Positions 21,621-31,880 are shown, counted from the stretch's first letter. The stretch is DNA of 64,000 nt from an uncultured Pseudomonadales bacterium (GCA_958296025.1 OY282430.1:1984001-2048000), one strand, 5' to 3'. Notes: generated by a model from the letters alone, not told the origin. Program-made: numbers and translations.

Positions 21621-23540
21621 TTATTCCCTTTCGGCGACGCGGCGGGAGATGTCCGCCGCGGCGCGGTAATCTTGAAAGAGGGCATCGAAATCCAAGCGTT
21701 GGCCGCGAACCAGCGCCAGTTGGTGCAGACCGTCCAACTCCGTATCCGCCAAGGCGGCCGGCTCCCCGTCCTGCACCCGGGTGACGGTGACGATGGCCTC
21801 CCCTTCCTCAACCAAGCTGGCGGTGCCGATGCTCTTGCCGCCGGCCTCGGGCCTCGGCAGGTCAAACGCCGCCTGCAGCACCGCCGCCGGGGCCTCATCC
21901 TCGGTGAGGCGCCGCGCCCCTTCGATGGTCCGCCAAGCAAGGCCGTAGCTGTCGGCCACCTCGGCGACACTTTCGCCAGCTTGGATGCGCGCCTTGGCGT
22001 CCACGCTGGCCTCGGTCAAGGCTTGCCGAGCGGCGCGCTCCACCAGAAGGGCTTCTATTTGCGGGCGGGCGTCCTCTAACGTCCGTTGTTGCTGTGGATG
22101 ATGGGTGCGCACCCGGGCCACCACCGCTCGGCTGTCGCCGTACTCGACAGCCGCGGTGTTGTTGCCGTCGTTCAGGACGTCGCTGGCGAACACCGCATCG
22201 CGCAACTCGTCCTCCGCGAAGATGCCGGGGCCGCCATCGCTGGTGATGTTGTCCACCTGCTGCAACCTCAGGCCAAGGGCTTCGGCTATGCCCTCCAAGG
22301 AGTCGTTCTGCTCGAAGGCCAGGTTGTCGAGCTCCCGCACTCGGTCGGCGAAGAGTTCCTTGGCCGCTTCCCGGCGCAGGCGCTGCTCGATTTCGTCCTT
22401 TTGCTCCTCAAAGCCGGGATACTCCGTGAACTCCACCCCATCCAGACGAATCAGGTGGTAGCCGAAGGCGGACTTGACCGGCGGCGAGAGCTCCCCCTCC
22501 TCCTGCAAGGCCCACAGGGCCTCCTCAAAGGCCGGGTCGAAAACGCCCCGACCGACGGCGCCGAGATCCCCACCCAGCGCAGCGGAGCCTGGATCCTCGG
22601 AATGGGCTTCGGCTAACTCGGCGAAAGACTCCCCGGCCAGCAGGCGCCGGCGCAAATCCTCGAGCTCGCTGAGGGCCGCCTCTTCGCTGCGCTCATCACC
22701 AGTGCGCAGCAGTATGTGGGCGCTGCGGCGCTTCTCGCTATCCCCCGCCGCCGCTTTGCCGGCCTCGTATTCCCTTTGCAGATCCTCGATGCCGATGGCG
22801 ATGCTGGGATCTTCCAGCAATTGATCCCAAGCCAGTTCGACATAGATCACATCGACGGACTCATCGGTCATCATCTCAGCCTGATGCTCCGCGTAGTACA
22901 GCTCGATGTCCGTCGCCTCGACTGCGACGTTTTCGCTGAAGTCGTTCAAGGTGAAGGCCAGCCAAGCGAGGTCCCGCCGTTGGTCCATCAGGCCGACGAC
23001 TTGCTTGGCCTGCCAATCAACGTTGAAGGCGCTGTCCGCCACCGCTTGGCGCAACTGGTCACCGTTCATCCGCGCCGCCAATTCGGCCATGTAGCCAGTG
23101 GGGGTGTAGCCTAGGGCGGAGAGGCCACGGCGGTAGAGGTTCTGATCGAAGGCGCCGTCCACCTGAAAGTTCGAATCCGCCCGCACCGCGGCCTCCACCC
23201 GGGTCGGGGATGCCTTCAAATCCAAATCCGCAACGATCTGGCTGAGCAGCGTACGGTTGATGAGACCCTCCAAAGCGATGGACTGCACCGTCAAGGGGTC
23301 AAGATCTTCCGGGTTCAACTGATCGCCGTACTGAGCCAGCAAGCGGCGGCGCTGCCGGTCCGCCTCGGTCAGCAAGGTGCCTTGGGTGATGTCCTCGCCG
23401 TTGACGCTGGCGGCCGTTGGGTCCCCGGGGGCGAAGATGTTGAAGGCGCCGAAGCCGAAAAAGGCCAGCGCGAAAACGAGCACAGCGACAATGACCTTGA
23501 AGCCGGCGCTCTGGGTCTGATCCCGGAGTTTTTGCAGCAC
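21621..23540 (-). CDS. ppiD: PpiD-like periplasmic peptidyl-prolyl isomerase / chaperone
   Basis: A 639-residue protein with one N-terminal membrane helix (about 16-36, VIVAVLVFALAFFGFG), a SurA-N-like chaperone region, a parvulin domain around 265-355 (RRSAHILLRTG, then LGGDLGAVGRG, FGYHLIRLDG) and a helical C-terminal part. It assists folding of envelope proteins leaving the Sec machinery. The start is GTG, with GGAG about 6 bases upstream. Position downstream of hupB is conserved in gammaproteobacteria. Confidence 0.95.
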   Translation of the reverse strand: MLQKLRDQTQSAGFKVIVAVLVFALAFFGFGAFNIFAPGDPTAASVNGEDITQGTLLTEADRQRRRLLAQYGDQLNPEDLDPLTVQSIALEGLINRTLLSQIVADLDLKASPTRVEAAVRADSNFQVDGAFDQNLYRRGLSALGYTPTGYMAELAARMNGDQLRQAVADSAFNVDWQAKQVVGLMDQRRDLAWLAFTLNDFSENVAVEATDIELYYAEHQAEMMTDESVDVIYVELAWDQLLEDPSIAIGIEDLQREYEAGKAAAGDSEKRRSAHILLRTGDERSEEAALSELEDLRRRLLAGESFAELAEAHSEDPGSAALGGDLGAVGRGVFDPAFEEALWALQEEGELSPPVKSAFGYHLIRLDGVEFTEYPGFEEQKDEIEQRLRREAAKELFADRVRELDNLAFEQNDSLEGIAEALGLRLQQVDNITSDGGPGIFAEDELRDAVFASDVLNDGNNTAAVEYGDSRAVVARVRTHHPQQQRTLEDARPQIEALLVERAARQALTEASVDAKARIQAGESVAEVADSYGLAWRTIEGARRLTEDEAPAAVLQAAFDLPRPEAGGKSIGTASLVEEGEAIVTVTRVQDGEPAALADTELDGLHQLALVRGQRLDFDALFQDYRAAADISRRVAERE

Positions 23541-23582
23541 TATGGACTCCCGAGGCTCCCGCGAAGGCCCGTGCGCTTATTA

Positions 23583-23636
23583 CCCCAACGCCGCCAGAGA
23601 AAGCCGTGCAGGACGCCCTGCGGTGCCGGGTTGGGG
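23583..23636 (-). terminator. Long imperfect hairpin between hupB and ppiD
   Basis: An outer stem of CCCCAAC/GTTGGGG (23583-23589 with 23630-23636) encloses a perfect inner stem-loop GCAGG-ACGC-CCTGC (23608-23621). It lies just after the hupB stop and ends 42 bases before the ppiD start. There is no T-tract, so a transcript-end-stabilising or attenuating role is as likely as termination. Confidence 0.35.
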
Positions 23637-23645
23637 AAGACGGTG

Positions 23646-23918
23646 TTAGTTCACCGAATCCTTCAAGGCCTTGCCGGGCTTGAAGGCGACGGTTGTCGAG
23701 GCGGCAATTTGAATGGCCTCCCCCGTAGCCGGGTTGTGCCCGGAACGGGGGGCGCGATGCCTGACTTGGAAGGTGCCAAACCCGACCAAGGACACTGGCT
23801 CCCCATTTCTCAGCGTATCGGCAATAGCCCGCAACGCGGCATCCAACGCCCGACCAGCCTCCGCCTTGGCAAGATCAGCTTCCTCAGCGATGTTTTCGAT
23901 CAGTTCAGATTTGTTCAC
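23646..23918 (-). CDS. hupB: DNA-binding protein HU
   Basis: A 90-residue histone-like protein that bends and packages DNA, of exact family length. It has the helix-rich start NKSELIENIAEEAD and the arm motif with RSGHNPATGE before IQIAAS. The start is GTG with AGGGAG 5 bases upstream. It keeps the clpX side and ppiD side neighbours usual for hupB, but the lon gene normally between clpX and hupB is absent. Confidence 0.97.
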   Translation of the reverse strand: MNKSELIENIAEEADLAKAEAGRALDAALRAIADTLRNGEPVSLVGFGTFQVRHRAPRSGHNPATGEAIQIAASTTVAFKPGKALKDSVN

Positions 23919-24010
23919 CTGTGCTCCCTCTCGGTTGATGGTTGTTCGGTTACGAAAAAACTGTTGCGACCAAGCCGCACTTACTTGCCGCCAAGAGCAG
24001 GCAAGACCGT

Positions 24011-24039
24011 TTTATAACAGTACCCGTCATAGCCTACAA
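24011..24039 (-). promoter_or_regulatory. Probable sigma-70 promoter of hupB
   Basis: On the minus strand, TTGTAG (24034-24039) and TATAAA (24011-24016) are separated by exactly 17 bases, in the 188-base gap between clpX and hupB. The start codon lies about 92 bases downstream, leaving a moderately long leader. Confidence 0.45.
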
Positions 24040-24106
24040 GCACTTTTTTTGCTGCGTATGCCTAATTTCCGAGGCGGAGCTGCAAAGGCCCTCTCGTCCC
24101 GCTGAA

Positions 24107-25390
24107 TCAGTCCTCGTGAGCGGCCTTGGCCTGGGGTTCCTTGTTCTCGTAAACCAGCATCGGCTCGCTTTCGCCGCAAATGACGCTGGCGTCGATGATG
24201 ACCTTAGCCACGGAGTTCGACGAGGGTAGATCGTACATGGTGTTGAGCAGCACGGATTCCAGAATGGAGCGCAGGCCGCGGGCACCGGTCTTGCGCTCCA
24301 TGGCCTTCTCGGCCACGGCCCGCAGGGCGTCCTCGCGGAAGTCCACCTCCACATCCTCCATCTCGAACAGCTTGCCGTATTGCTTGGTCAGGGAATTGCG
24401 CGGCTCCGTAAGGATGCGCATGAGGGCATCGACATCCAACTCCTCCAAGGTGGCGACCACCGGCAGCCGGCCAACGAACTCCGGGATCAGACCGTAGCGG
24501 ATCAGGTCCTCCGGCTCCACCTGACGCAGGGTTTCGCCGATCTGCTTGCCCGCCTCCTTGCCGCGCACTTCGGCACTGAAGCCAATGCCGGATTTATCGG
24601 AACGATCCAAAATCACTTTCTCCAGCCCGGAGAAGGCGCCGCCGCAGATGAACAATATGTTGGCGGTGTTCACCTGCAGGAACTCCTGCTGTGGATGCTT
24701 GCGTCCGCCTTGAGGGGGCACCGAGGCGATGGTGCCTTCGATCAGCTTCAGCAGCGCCTGCTGCACCCCCTCCCCGGACACGTCCCGGGTGATGGAGGGG
24801 TTGTCCGACTTGCGCGAGATCTTGTCGATCTCGTCAATGTAAACGATGCCGACTTGGGCCCGCTCCACATCATAGTCGCACTTCTGCAGAAGCTTTTGGA
24901 TGATGTTCTCCACGTCCTCCCCGACATAGCCGGCCTCGGTCAGCGTGGTGGCGTCGGCGATGGTGAACGGCACGTCGAGCAGCCTCGCCAAGGTCTCGGC
25001 CAGTAGGGTCTTGCCGCAGCCGGTGGGGCCAATGAGCAGGATGTTGGACTTTGAGAGCTCCACGTCATCCTTCTTGCCGCTGTAGTTCAGGCGCTTGTAG
25101 TGGTTGTAAACGGACACGGAGAGCACCTTCTTGGCGTGTTCCTGGCCGATGACGTATTGATCGAGGATGTCGTTGATCTCCGCCGGGATGGGCAGCCGGT
25201 TGGCGCTGTCGTCCTGGTTTTTGCCAGCCCCCTCCTCGCGGATGATGTCGTTGCACAAGTCAACGCACTCATCGCAGATGAACACAGAAGGTCCAGCGAT
25301 AAGTTTGCGCACCTCGTTCTGGCTCTTGCCGCAAAAGGAGCAGTGCAGGAGCTTTTCCCCGCCGTTTCGCCTACCGCCCTTGTCCGCCAT
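24107..25390 (-). CDS. clpX: ATP-dependent Clp protease ATP-binding subunit ClpX
   Basis: A 427-residue AAA+ unfoldase that feeds substrates, including ssrA-tagged proteins, to ClpP. The N-terminal zinc-binding domain has Cys17, Cys20, Cys39 and Cys42. The AAA+ module shows Walker [13 protein letters not shown], Walker [11 protein letters not shown] and the pore loop GYVGEDVE. Family length is normal. GGGAAAC precedes the ATG. It lies 52 bases after clpP in the tig-clpP-clpX operon. Confidence 0.98.
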   Translation of the reverse strand: MADKGGRRNGGEKLLHCSFCGKSQNEVRKLIAGPSVFICDECVDLCNDIIREEGAGKNQDDSANRLPIPAEINDILDQYVIGQEHAKKVLSVSVYNHYKRLNYSGKKDDVELSKSNILLIGPTGCGKTLLAETLARLLDVPFTIADATTLTEAGYVGEDVENIIQKLLQKCDYDVERAQVGIVYIDEIDKISRKSDNPSITRDVSGEGVQQALLKLIEGTIASVPPQGGRKHPQQEFLQVNTANILFICGGAFSGLEKVILDRSDKSGIGFSAEVRGKEAGKQIGETLRQVEPEDLIRYGLIPEFVGRLPVVATLEELDVDALMRILTEPRNSLTKQYGKLFEMEDVEVDFREDALRAVAEKAMERKTGARGLRSILESVLLNTMYDLPSSNSVAKVIIDASVICGESEPMLVYENKEPQAKAAHED

Positions 25391-25442
25391 GTTTCCCTCT
25401 AATACTCTGTTGATCCCTAGTACGCCAAGTGCGCCCGCCAGG

Positions 25443-26096
25443 CTAGCTGCTCTTGACCGCCTTGACCAGCTGCTGCCGGCGCGGGTGCTGCACCACGTCC
25501 ACCAAGCCGTACTCCTTGGCGGCGTTGGCGGTCATCCAATAGTCCCGGTCCGAGTCCGTGCGAATGCGCTCCACCGGTTGGCCGGTGTGGCTGGCCAGCA
25601 GTTCGTTCAAGCGCTCCCGCAACAGCAGGATCTCCTTGGCCTGAATCTCGATGTCGGCGGCCACGCCGCGCATGCCGCCCACCGCCGGTTGGTGCAGCAT
25701 CATGCGCGAATTCGGCAGCGCGTAGCGCTTGCCAACCGCCCCTGCGGATAGCAGGAAGGCCCCCATGCTGGCCGCTTGGCCGATGCACAGGGTGCTGACG
25801 TCGCAGCGCACGAACTGCATGGTGTCGTAGATGGCCATGCCCGAGGTGACGGCGCCGCCTGGGGAGTTGATGTACAGGTGGATGTCCTTGTCCGGGTTTT
25901 CCGACTCCAAAAACAGGATCTGCGCGATCACCAGGTTGGCGACCTGATCCTCCACCGGACCGACCATGAAGATGATGCGGTCCTTCAATAGCCTAGAGTA
26001 GATGTCGTAGGAGCGCTCCCCACGGGAGGACTGCTCCACCACCATGGGGACCAAGCCCAGATTGGTGGTCTCAAAGGCATTGCCGCCAGGCTTCAT
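25443..26096 (-). CDS. clpP: ATP-dependent Clp protease proteolytic subunit
   Basis: A 217-residue serine protease that forms the Clp chamber. The catalytic triad is Ser110 (GQAASMGAF), His135 ([10 protein letters not shown]) and Asp181. The N-terminal segment is the normal processed region before LVPMVVEQ. Its ATG overlaps the tig stop codon (ATGA), so it is coupled to trigger factor. It is the middle gene of tig-clpP-clpX. Confidence 0.98.
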   Translation of the reverse strand: MKPGGNAFETTNLGLVPMVVEQSSRGERSYDIYSRLLKDRIIFMVGPVEDQVANLVIAQILFLESENPDKDIHLYINSPGGAVTSGMAIYDTMQFVRCDVSTLCIGQAASMGAFLLSAGAVGKRYALPNSRMMLHQPAVGGMRGVAADIEIQAKEILLLRERLNELLASHTGQPVERIRTDSDRDYWMTANAAKEYGLVDVVQHPRRQQLVKAVKSS

Positions 26097-27493
26097 TTCG
26101 TTCTCCTGGGTTGCGCCGCCCCGTCGGCGGCCTCCTCTGGTTCGCCGGCGTCCGCTGCGCCGGGCGCTTGCTCCGCGGCCTCCGAATCGTTGGGCGTGGG
26201 CAGGGCCCGGTCCGTGACAATGGCTTCATAGGTCGTTGGCCGCGCCTCCACCTGGGCTTGGCCTAGGACCGTCTCGACCACCTTGTTCTCGATGACCATG
26301 CGCTCAAAGGTCGCCAAGCGGGACTCGTCTTGGTAAACGGAGCGCATCACCATGTCCGGCTCGGCATAGACTTCGGCGACGCGCTCCACTTCGGCGCGAA
26401 TAGACGCCTTGTCCGCCTGCAAATTGTACCGGCGGACGATCTGGCGGTTGATGAGCTGCAGGGCGACGGCCCGTTCGGCGTCTTCCTGAAACAGGTCGTC
26501 GGACAGTTCCGCCGCCCGCTCTTCGGACAGTTTCAAGCGGGCCACCAAGCGGTCCTTGCTGGCGTGCATCTCCTGATGCACCAAGGCCTTGGGGAGGGGC
26601 ACCTGATGGCTTTCCCACAACGCCCGCATCACCTGCTGCTTGGCTTGACTGCGGATCTTGCCGTCCAGCTCGCGGCGCATGTTGGCCGTAACCTCCTCCC
26701 GAAAGGCCTCAAGCCCCCCCTCATCAACGCCCATGACTTGGAAGAAGGCTTCATCAAGGTCGGGCAGCTGCGGTGCCTGCACTTCCTTTAGGGTGGCGAC
26801 AAAGCTGAGCGTGCGTCCGCGTATGCGCTCGTTGGGATGCTCGTTTGGGAAGGCGGCGTCAAAACCCTTCAACTCCCCCGCAGCCATGCCCGTGGCGGCT
26901 TCATCGAACGCCGCCGGCAGGCCATTTTCGCCCAGCACGAAAGTCATGGTTTGGCCGTTCTCAAAAGACTCGCCGTCGAGTTGGCTGTCGCAGGCCAACT
27001 CCACCCGGTCGCCGGCCTCGGCGGGGCGCTCCACCCGCTGCCAAGTGCGGTGCTGGGTGCGCAGGCTTTCCAGCATGGCATCGACGTCCGCATCGGTGAT
27101 TTCCGCCTCCGGGCGGAGGATTTTGAAGGTGCTGAAATCGGCAAGCTCCACATCGGGCAGGATTTCAAAGCTGGCGGTGAACGCAAAGTCCGCCGCCGAA
27201 TCCATGTTCAGGAGTTCCAGTTGTGGGGAGCCGGCCGGCCAAAGCTGCTCTTGGGCCAAGGACTCCCCATAGCAGGTCTGCATCAGCTCCTGCGCCACAT
27301 CAACGCGAACGGCGCGCCCGTAGCGGCGGCGCACTTCCTTCAACGGCACCTTGCCGGGCCGAAAGCCCGGCAGCCGGATGCTGTTCTTCGTGCTGCGCAG
27401 CTTGTCGCTGACCTTCCTTTCAAATTCCTGGGACGGAACGCTGATGGTCAGCCGACGCCCCAAGTCGGAAAGAACCTCCATCGATACCCGCAT
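26093..27493 (-). CDS. tig: Trigger factor
   Basis: A 466-residue ribosome-associated chaperone and peptidyl-prolyl isomerase. The ribosome-docking motif GFRPGKVP is present in the N-terminal domain, followed by the FKBP-like domain (about 150-245) and the helical C-terminal arms. The C-terminus has an unusual Ala/Glu/Pro-rich extension of about 30 residues ending PRRTK. ATG 27493 (MRVSMEVL) aligns with known starts. The longer frame upstream runs into the tRNA-His gene and is rejected. The stop overlaps clpP by 4 bases. Confidence 0.96.
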   Translation of the reverse strand: MRVSMEVLSDLGRRLTISVPSQEFERKVSDKLRSTKNSIRLPGFRPGKVPLKEVRRRYGRAVRVDVAQELMQTCYGESLAQEQLWPAGSPQLELLNMDSAADFAFTASFEILPDVELADFSTFKILRPEAEITDADVDAMLESLRTQHRTWQRVERPAEAGDRVELACDSQLDGESFENGQTMTFVLGENGLPAAFDEAATGMAAGELKGFDAAFPNEHPNERIRGRTLSFVATLKEVQAPQLPDLDEAFFQVMGVDEGGLEAFREEVTANMRRELDGKIRSQAKQQVMRALWESHQVPLPKALVHQEMHASKDRLVARLKLSEERAAELSDDLFQEDAERAVALQLINRQIVRRYNLQADKASIRAEVERVAEVYAEPDMVMRSVYQDESRLATFERMVIENKVVETVLGQAQVEARPTTYEAIVTDRALPTPNDSEAAEQAPGAADAGEPEEAADGAAQPRRTK

Positions 27494-27521
27494 TGGCGCT
27501 ACTTCGCTCCCGTAACCTGGA

Positions 27522-27598
27522 TGGGGTGGACGACGGGACTCGAACCCGCAACCCCCGGGATCACAACCCGGAGCTCTACCCATTGAGCTACGCCCACC
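27522..27598 (-). tRNA. tRNA-His (anticodon GTG)
   Basis: A complete cloverleaf with CCA encoded. The anticodon loop reads TTGTGAT. The 5' end has the extra G(-1) typical of tRNA-His, pairing with C73. It is last of three tRNAs upstream of tig on the same strand. Confidence 0.97.
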
Positions 27599-27644
27599 AT
27601 AACCGACACAACCCGCCCCGCCAACTGGCGGCTAGATGCGCCTA

Positions 27645-27720
27645 TGGCGCGCCCGGAAGGAGTCGAACCTTCAACCGCCTGCTTAGAAGGCAGATGCTCT
27701 ATCCGTTGAGCTACGAGCGC
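27645..27720 (-). tRNA. tRNA-Arg (anticodon TCT)
   Basis: A 76-base cloverleaf with acceptor GCGCTCG/CGGGCGC, T-loop GGTTCGACTCC and encoded CCA. The anticodon loop CTTCTAA gives TCT. It is the middle tRNA of the Pro-Arg-His group. Confidence 0.97.
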
Positions 27721-27738
27721 CCGGCGACAAGACGGCAA

Positions 27739-27815
<77 letters not shown>

Positions 27816-27842
27816 CAATGCTGCAACCGCAATGGCGGGCGG

Positions 27843-27871
27843 ATGATACTGTTGCCGTCAACAACCGTCAA
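27843..27871 (-). promoter_or_regulatory. Strong sigma-70-like promoter of the tRNA-Pro/Arg/His (and perhaps tig) unit
   Basis: On the minus strand TTGACG (27866-27871) and TATCAT (27843-27848) are spaced by 17 bases, with tRNA-Pro starting about 28 bases downstream of the -10. The -35 is nearly perfect. It probably drives all three tRNAs; read-through into tig is possible because only 28 bases separate tRNA-His and tig. Confidence 0.6.
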
Positions 27872-27980
27872 CGCAACCAGCGCATCGGCATCGGTCCCAC
27901 GGGCCGGGCCTTTTCCTAGGGCCCAATTTGCAGTGGAGTTCATTGTAGAATGTCCGCTCTTCCAGCTGCCCCGATCGGAA

Positions 27981-28841
27981 ATGACCGCCCGAATACTGGA
28001 TGGCAAGCGCATTGCCGCCGCTTGCCGGGAAGAAATCCGCACTCAAGTCGCCCAGCGGGTGGCGGCGGGCGTTCGACCGCCAGGGTTGGCGGTCGTTCTG
28101 GTGGGGGGAGAGGAAGCCTCCGAAGTCTATGTCAACGCCAAGCGACGGGATTGCCAAGAAGTGGGCTTTCATTCCCGAGTGGAGCGCCTGCCGGCAACGA
28201 TTTCCCAAGTGGAATTGGAAGGGCGCGTCGCCGCCTTGAACGCCGCCGCCGACATCGACGGCGTTCTGGTGCAACTGCCGCTGCCGCCGCACATAGACGC
28301 GGATCGCATCACCGACCAAATCGATCCAGCCAAGGACGTGGATGGCTTCCATCCGTACAACATCGGCCGCCTCGCCCTGCGCCGTCCCGCGCTGCCGCCC
28401 TGCACCTCGAAGGGTGTGATGGTGCTGCTGGACAGCACCGGCATCGAATGCCGCGGCGCTACGGCCACCGTCATCGGCGCCTCCAACCACGTCGGCCGGC
28501 CCATGGCCTTGGAGTTGCTGCGGGTCGGCTGCACGGTGGAGGTGGCGCACAAGTTCACCAAGGACGCCGCCGCCTCCGCCCGGCGGGCCGACATCCTCAT
28601 TTCCGCCGTGGGCAAGCCCGGGCTGATCACCGCCGATTGGATTAAGCCCGGCGCCATCGTCATCGACATCGGCATCACCCGGGGCGCTGCCGGGAGACTA
28701 CACGGGGATGTGGCCTTCGCCGAGGCTGTAGAGGTCGCCGGCTGGATCACTCCGGTGCCGGGCGGTGTCGGCCCTATGACCCGGGCGGCGCTCATGCTGA
28801 ACACGCTGCAGGCCGCCAACGAAATTGCGCAGGGCCGTTGA
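27981..28841 (+). CDS. folD: Bifunctional methylenetetrahydrofolate dehydrogenase / methenyl-THF cyclohydrolase
   Basis: A 286-residue FolD that interconverts one-carbon folates in the cytoplasm. Signatures include YVNAK with the catalytic Lys, LPLPPHIDADRI, DVDGFHPYNIG, the NADP-binding VIGASNHVGRPMA and the C-terminal TPVPGGVGPMTRA. ATG 27981 is the family start; the frame open further upstream covers the tRNA-Pro gene antisense and is not real. It is divergent from the tRNA/tig unit, as in Pseudomonas. lpxH follows on the same strand. Confidence 0.97.
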   Translation: MTARILDGKRIAAACREEIRTQVAQRVAAGVRPPGLAVVLVGGEEASEVYVNAKRRDCQEVGFHSRVERLPATISQVELEGRVAALNAAADIDGVLVQLPLPPHIDADRITDQIDPAKDVDGFHPYNIGRLALRRPALPPCTSKGVMVLLDSTGIECRGATATVIGASNHVGRPMALELLRVGCTVEVAHKFTKDAAASARRADILISAVGKPGLITADWIKPGAIVIDIGITRGAAGRLHGDVAFAEAVEVAGWITPVPGGVGPMTRAALMLNTLQAANEIAQGR

Positions 28842-28959
28842 ATCAGGCCGCGCCGCACCCCTTCCCCACTCCTGGGCTTGCCTGGCAACGGCTGGCGGGG
28901 AGTCTCAAAACGGCGGCCCTCGGCTGGACCAAACAACCGAAAAACACTGAGGTGGCATC

Positions 28960-29682
28960 TTGCTTGCACGGATATTCATCGCGGATCTGCACCTTGACGC
29001 CGTGGCGGACCTGCGCTGCACCCGCTTTCTGGAATGCCTGCATGCCGAAGCCCATTGGGCGGATGAAATCTTCATCCTCGGAGATCTGTTTGAAGCTTGG
29101 GTGGGCGACGACGACGACGCCGAGCTGGCCGAGACCGTTTGCCATGGGCTGAAACAGGCCTCCCAATCCGCCGCCTTGCACTTCATGCCGGGTAACCGGG
29201 ACTTTCTGTGCGGCGAAGGCTTTGCCGCCCGCAGCGGCGCCGTCCTCATCGGCGACCCCTTCCTGACCAGCGACGGCCTCGTCCTGGTCCACGGCGATGC
29301 GCTCTGCACCGACGATCTGGACTATCAGAGGCTGCGCAAGGAAGTTCGCCGCCCGCCCTGGCAAGCGGAATTGCTGGCCAAGCCCTTGGCGGAAAGGCGC
29401 GCAATCGCCCGGCAGCTCCGCACAGCCAGCACCGCCGGCAAGGCCGACAAGGCGCAGGACATCATGGACGTAAACGCGGAGGCGGCCGCCGCCCTCCTGG
29501 AAGACTCTGGCGCCGAGATACTCATCCACGGACATACCCATCGGCCCGGAATGCACCACAGCGGCCGTGGTGTCCGCTACGTTCTGGGCGACTGGAACCG
29601 TTGCGGCTGGCTGCTGCGGCAGGCGCACCGCCGCCTGCAACTGGAGTGCTTCAGCTTGGCCCGCCCCTATCCCGGCGCTTGA
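28960..29682 (+). CDS. lpxH: UDP-2,3-diacylglucosamine diphosphatase
   Basis: A 240-residue metallophosphoesterase of lipid A synthesis that makes lipid X at the inner membrane. Metal-binding motifs are ADLHLD, GDLFEAWVGDDD, GNRDF, LVHGDALC and IHGHTHRP, in the correct order and spacing for LpxH. The start is TTG with GAGGTGG 4 bases upstream. It normally lies several genes from folD; here the intervening genes (ppiB, glnS and cysS in Pseudomonas) are absent. Confidence 0.95.
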   Translation: MLARIFIADLHLDAVADLRCTRFLECLHAEAHWADEIFILGDLFEAWVGDDDDAELAETVCHGLKQASQSAALHFMPGNRDFLCGEGFAARSGAVLIGDPFLTSDGLVLVHGDALCTDDLDYQRLRKEVRRPPWQAELLAKPLAERRAIARQLRTASTAGKADKAQDIMDVNAEAAAALLEDSGAEILIHGHTHRPGMHHSGRGVRYVLGDWNRCGWLLRQAHRRLQLECFSLARPYPGA

Positions 29683-29790
29683 CCACCGCATCCAGCAAGA
29701 CTGTAGCTACATGCAAACCCGATGGCGAAGCCGGCGGGCGCGTTGACGTCGCGGCGCTTGCGACCCTAGGCGTCACGCCCGGCAGGCCGC

Positions 29791-30249
29791 TCAATCCGGT
29801 TGGGCGCGGAAACTTTGCTGGTAGTGGGCGCGAGAGCGTTTCAACATTTCCCGGTCGATGCGGGCCAGCAGCTCCCTGCCCTGCTCCACGGCCTGTTGCC
29901 GGCTTTGCTCGTCGTCCTCGGCCGCCAGCCAAGGCGGCGGCAGACCCTTGAGGATCAGCCTTCTCAAAACTTCATGGGCAATGGTTGAAGACGCCATGCC
30001 AGCCGTTCGCCGCAGACGCACCGAGGCCGCCAAAGGGATGAGTTGCACAATGTGCTCCGCTGACAACAAGTGGGCGGCGGCGCCGGCGCGCAGTCGATCC
30101 AGGCGCTGTTGAACCACTAGGCGCTGCTCCCCACGGTAGGCATTCCATTCGGCCACCTCATGGGCGAAACGATAGCAGCCGCGGCATATCAGATCACCGT
30201 AGGTGGTGGAGCAGACGCCGATGCAGGGGCTGCCGGCCGGGTCAGACAT
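29791..30249 (-). CDS. DUF1289 domain protein
   Basis: A 152-residue protein. The N-terminus has the small DUF1289 cysteine motif (SPCIGVCSTTYGDLICRGCYR), which probably binds metal. The remainder is helical and charged without recognisable domains. It is last in the folC-dedD-cvpA-purF direction, and its ATG overlaps the end of a 39-codon open frame that starts on the purF stop. Function unknown. Confidence 0.8.
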   Translation of the reverse strand: MSDPAGSPCIGVCSTTYGDLICRGCYRFAHEVAEWNAYRGEQRLVVQQRLDRLRAGAAAHLLSAEHIVQLIPLAASVRLRRTAGMASSTIAHEVLRRLILKGLPPPWLAAEDDEQSRQQAVEQGRELLARIDREMLKRSRAHYQQSFRAQPD

Positions 30250-30361
30250 GGCCACTTCCCACCCGGTAGGGCCGATGGTCGGCTTGCCACCGCCATCGGC
30301 GCGGGCCGTTAAGGGGCGAGCGCCGCGAGCCGACGGGCTGCGTTGGGCCGCTCTTAGGCAT
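30242..30361 (-). other. 39-codon bridging micro-ORF between purF and the DUF1289 gene
   Basis: An open frame whose ATG overlaps the purF stop (ATGCCTAA) and whose TGA overlaps the next gene's start (ATGTCTGA). It spans the gap exactly. The peptide is Arg/Pro/Gly-rich and unlike any known family, so a coupling role is more likely than a stable product. It may also be chance in GC-rich DNA. Confidence 0.3.
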
Positions 30362-31880
30362 GGTCGTACAGCTCCAGCGCGGACTGGGCCAACGCCGGTT
30401 CCCCATCCCGCTGCTGCTTGGTCTTGTCGTTGCGAATGCGGGACAGGTGGGTCAGATAAGCATGGTCGATGCCGCCAGTGACGTACTTGCCGTTGAACAC
30501 GGAGCAATCGAAGGCGGTGATGGTCGGGTTGCCGGCCCGAGCGCTGTCGATGAGGTCCTCCAAGTGCTGGTAGGCCAGCCAGTCCGCATGCACCAAGCGG
30601 CCCACCTCATCCTCGGAGCGACGGTAGGCCACCAGCTCCGCAGCCGCCGGCATGTCGATGCCATAGACGTTGGGATAGCGGATGGGCGGCGCCGCCGAAG
30701 CCACGTAGACCCTTCTGGCACCGGCCTCCCGGGCCATCTGCACGATTTGGCGAATGGTGGTGCCGCGCACGATGGAATCATCCACCAACAGCACGTTCTT
30801 GCCTTTGAACTCCAAGCCGATGGCGTTCAGCTTTTGGCGCACGGACTTCTGCCGCATCTGCTGGCCCGGCATGATGAAGGTGCGCCCGATGTAACGGTTC
30901 TTGATGAAGCCCTCCCGGTACTTGACGTTCAGTTCGTAGGCCAAGGGCAAGGCGCAGGTGCGGCTGGTGTCCGGTATGGGTATCACTACGTCGATGTCGT
31001 GGTCATGGCCAGGATAGCGCTCCAGCACCCGCTTGGCCAGATGCTCGCCCATGCGCAGGCGCGACTTGTAAACCGAGATGCCGTCGAGGATGGAGTCCGG
31101 CCGGGCCAGATAGACGTATTCAAAGAGGCAGGGGCTGTGCGTGGCCGGCGCCGCGCACTGCTGCCTAGCCACCTCCCCCGCCTCGCTGATGAACACCGCC
31201 TCCCCAGGGGCCACGTCGGCGACCACCTCAAAGCCGAGCATGTCCAAGGCGACGCTCTCCGAAGCGATCATGTGTTCGTAGCCCCACTCCGAAGGCCGCC
31301 GCCCGTGAACCAGGGGCCGGATGCCGTGAGGGTCCCGGAAGCTGACGATGCCGACGCCGACGATCATGGCCACCGCCGCATAGGCTCCTTGGCAGCGGCG
31401 ATGGACGCTATGCACGGCCCGGAAGATGTCGTCGGCGCTCGGCCGGCCAACGTTCATCATCTGCAGCTCGTGGGCGAAGGCGTTGAGCAGCAGTTCGGAG
31501 TCGCTATCGGTGTTGAGGTGACGACGGTCCTCATGCCGCAGGTCTGTCTTAAGGCCATCGAAATTGGTCAGGTTGCCGTTATGAGCCAAGGTGATGCCAT
31601 AGGGGAAGTTGACGTACATCGGCTGCGATTCGGCGGCGCTTGCCGAGCCGGCGGTGGGATAGCGCACATGACCGATACCGACGTTGCCCACCAGCCGGTC
31701 GATGTGGCGTTGCTCAAACACCTCCTTGACCAAGCCCCTGCTCTTGCGCAGATGCAGGCGGGCGCCATCCCCGGTGGCCATGCCGGCGGCGTCCTGGCCG
31801 CGATGCTGCAGCATGGTAAGGGCGTCATAGATGCGTTGGTTGACCGGGCTGCGGCCGACGATGCCGACGATGCCGCACAT
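30354..31880 (-). CDS. purF: Amidophosphoribosyltransferase
   Basis: A 508-residue first enzyme of purine synthesis that makes phosphoribosylamine from PRPP and glutamine. The N-terminus MCGIVGIVG exposes the nucleophilic Cys at once, so there is no propeptide. The glutaminase domain has the [10 protein letters not shown] motif, and the PRPP loop is [13 protein letters not shown]. Its ATG shares a base with the cvpA stop (TGATG), the conserved cvpA-purF coupling. Confidence 0.98.
   Translation of the reverse strand: MCGIVGIVGRSPVNQRIYDALTMLQHRGQDAAGMATGDGARLHLRKSRGLVKEVFEQRHIDRLVGNVGIGHVRYPTAGSASAAESQPMYVNFPYGITLAHNGNLTNFDGLKTDLRHEDRRHLNTDSDSELLLNAFAHELQMMNVGRPSADDIFRAVHSVHRRCQGAYAAVAMIVGVGIVSFRDPHGIRPLVHGRRPSEWGYEHMIASESVALDMLGFEVVADVAPGEAVFISEAGEVARQQCAAPATHSPCLFEYVYLARPDSILDGISVYKSRLRMGEHLAKRVLERYPGHDHDIDVVIPIPDTSRTCALPLAYELNVKYREGFIKNRYIGRTFIMPGQQMRQKSVRQKLNAIGLEFKGKNVLLVDDSIVRGTTIRQIVQMAREAGARRVYVASAAPPIRYPNVYGIDMPAAAELVAYRRSEDEVGRLVHADWLAYQHLEDLIDSARAGNPTITAFDCSVFNGKYVTGGIDHAYLTHLSRIRNDKTKQQRDGEPALAQSALELYDHA

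Noticed and set aside
24040-24106. Rho-independent terminator after clpX
   Set aside because: A run of seven T lies on the plus strand near 24044 but no hairpin precedes it on either strand.
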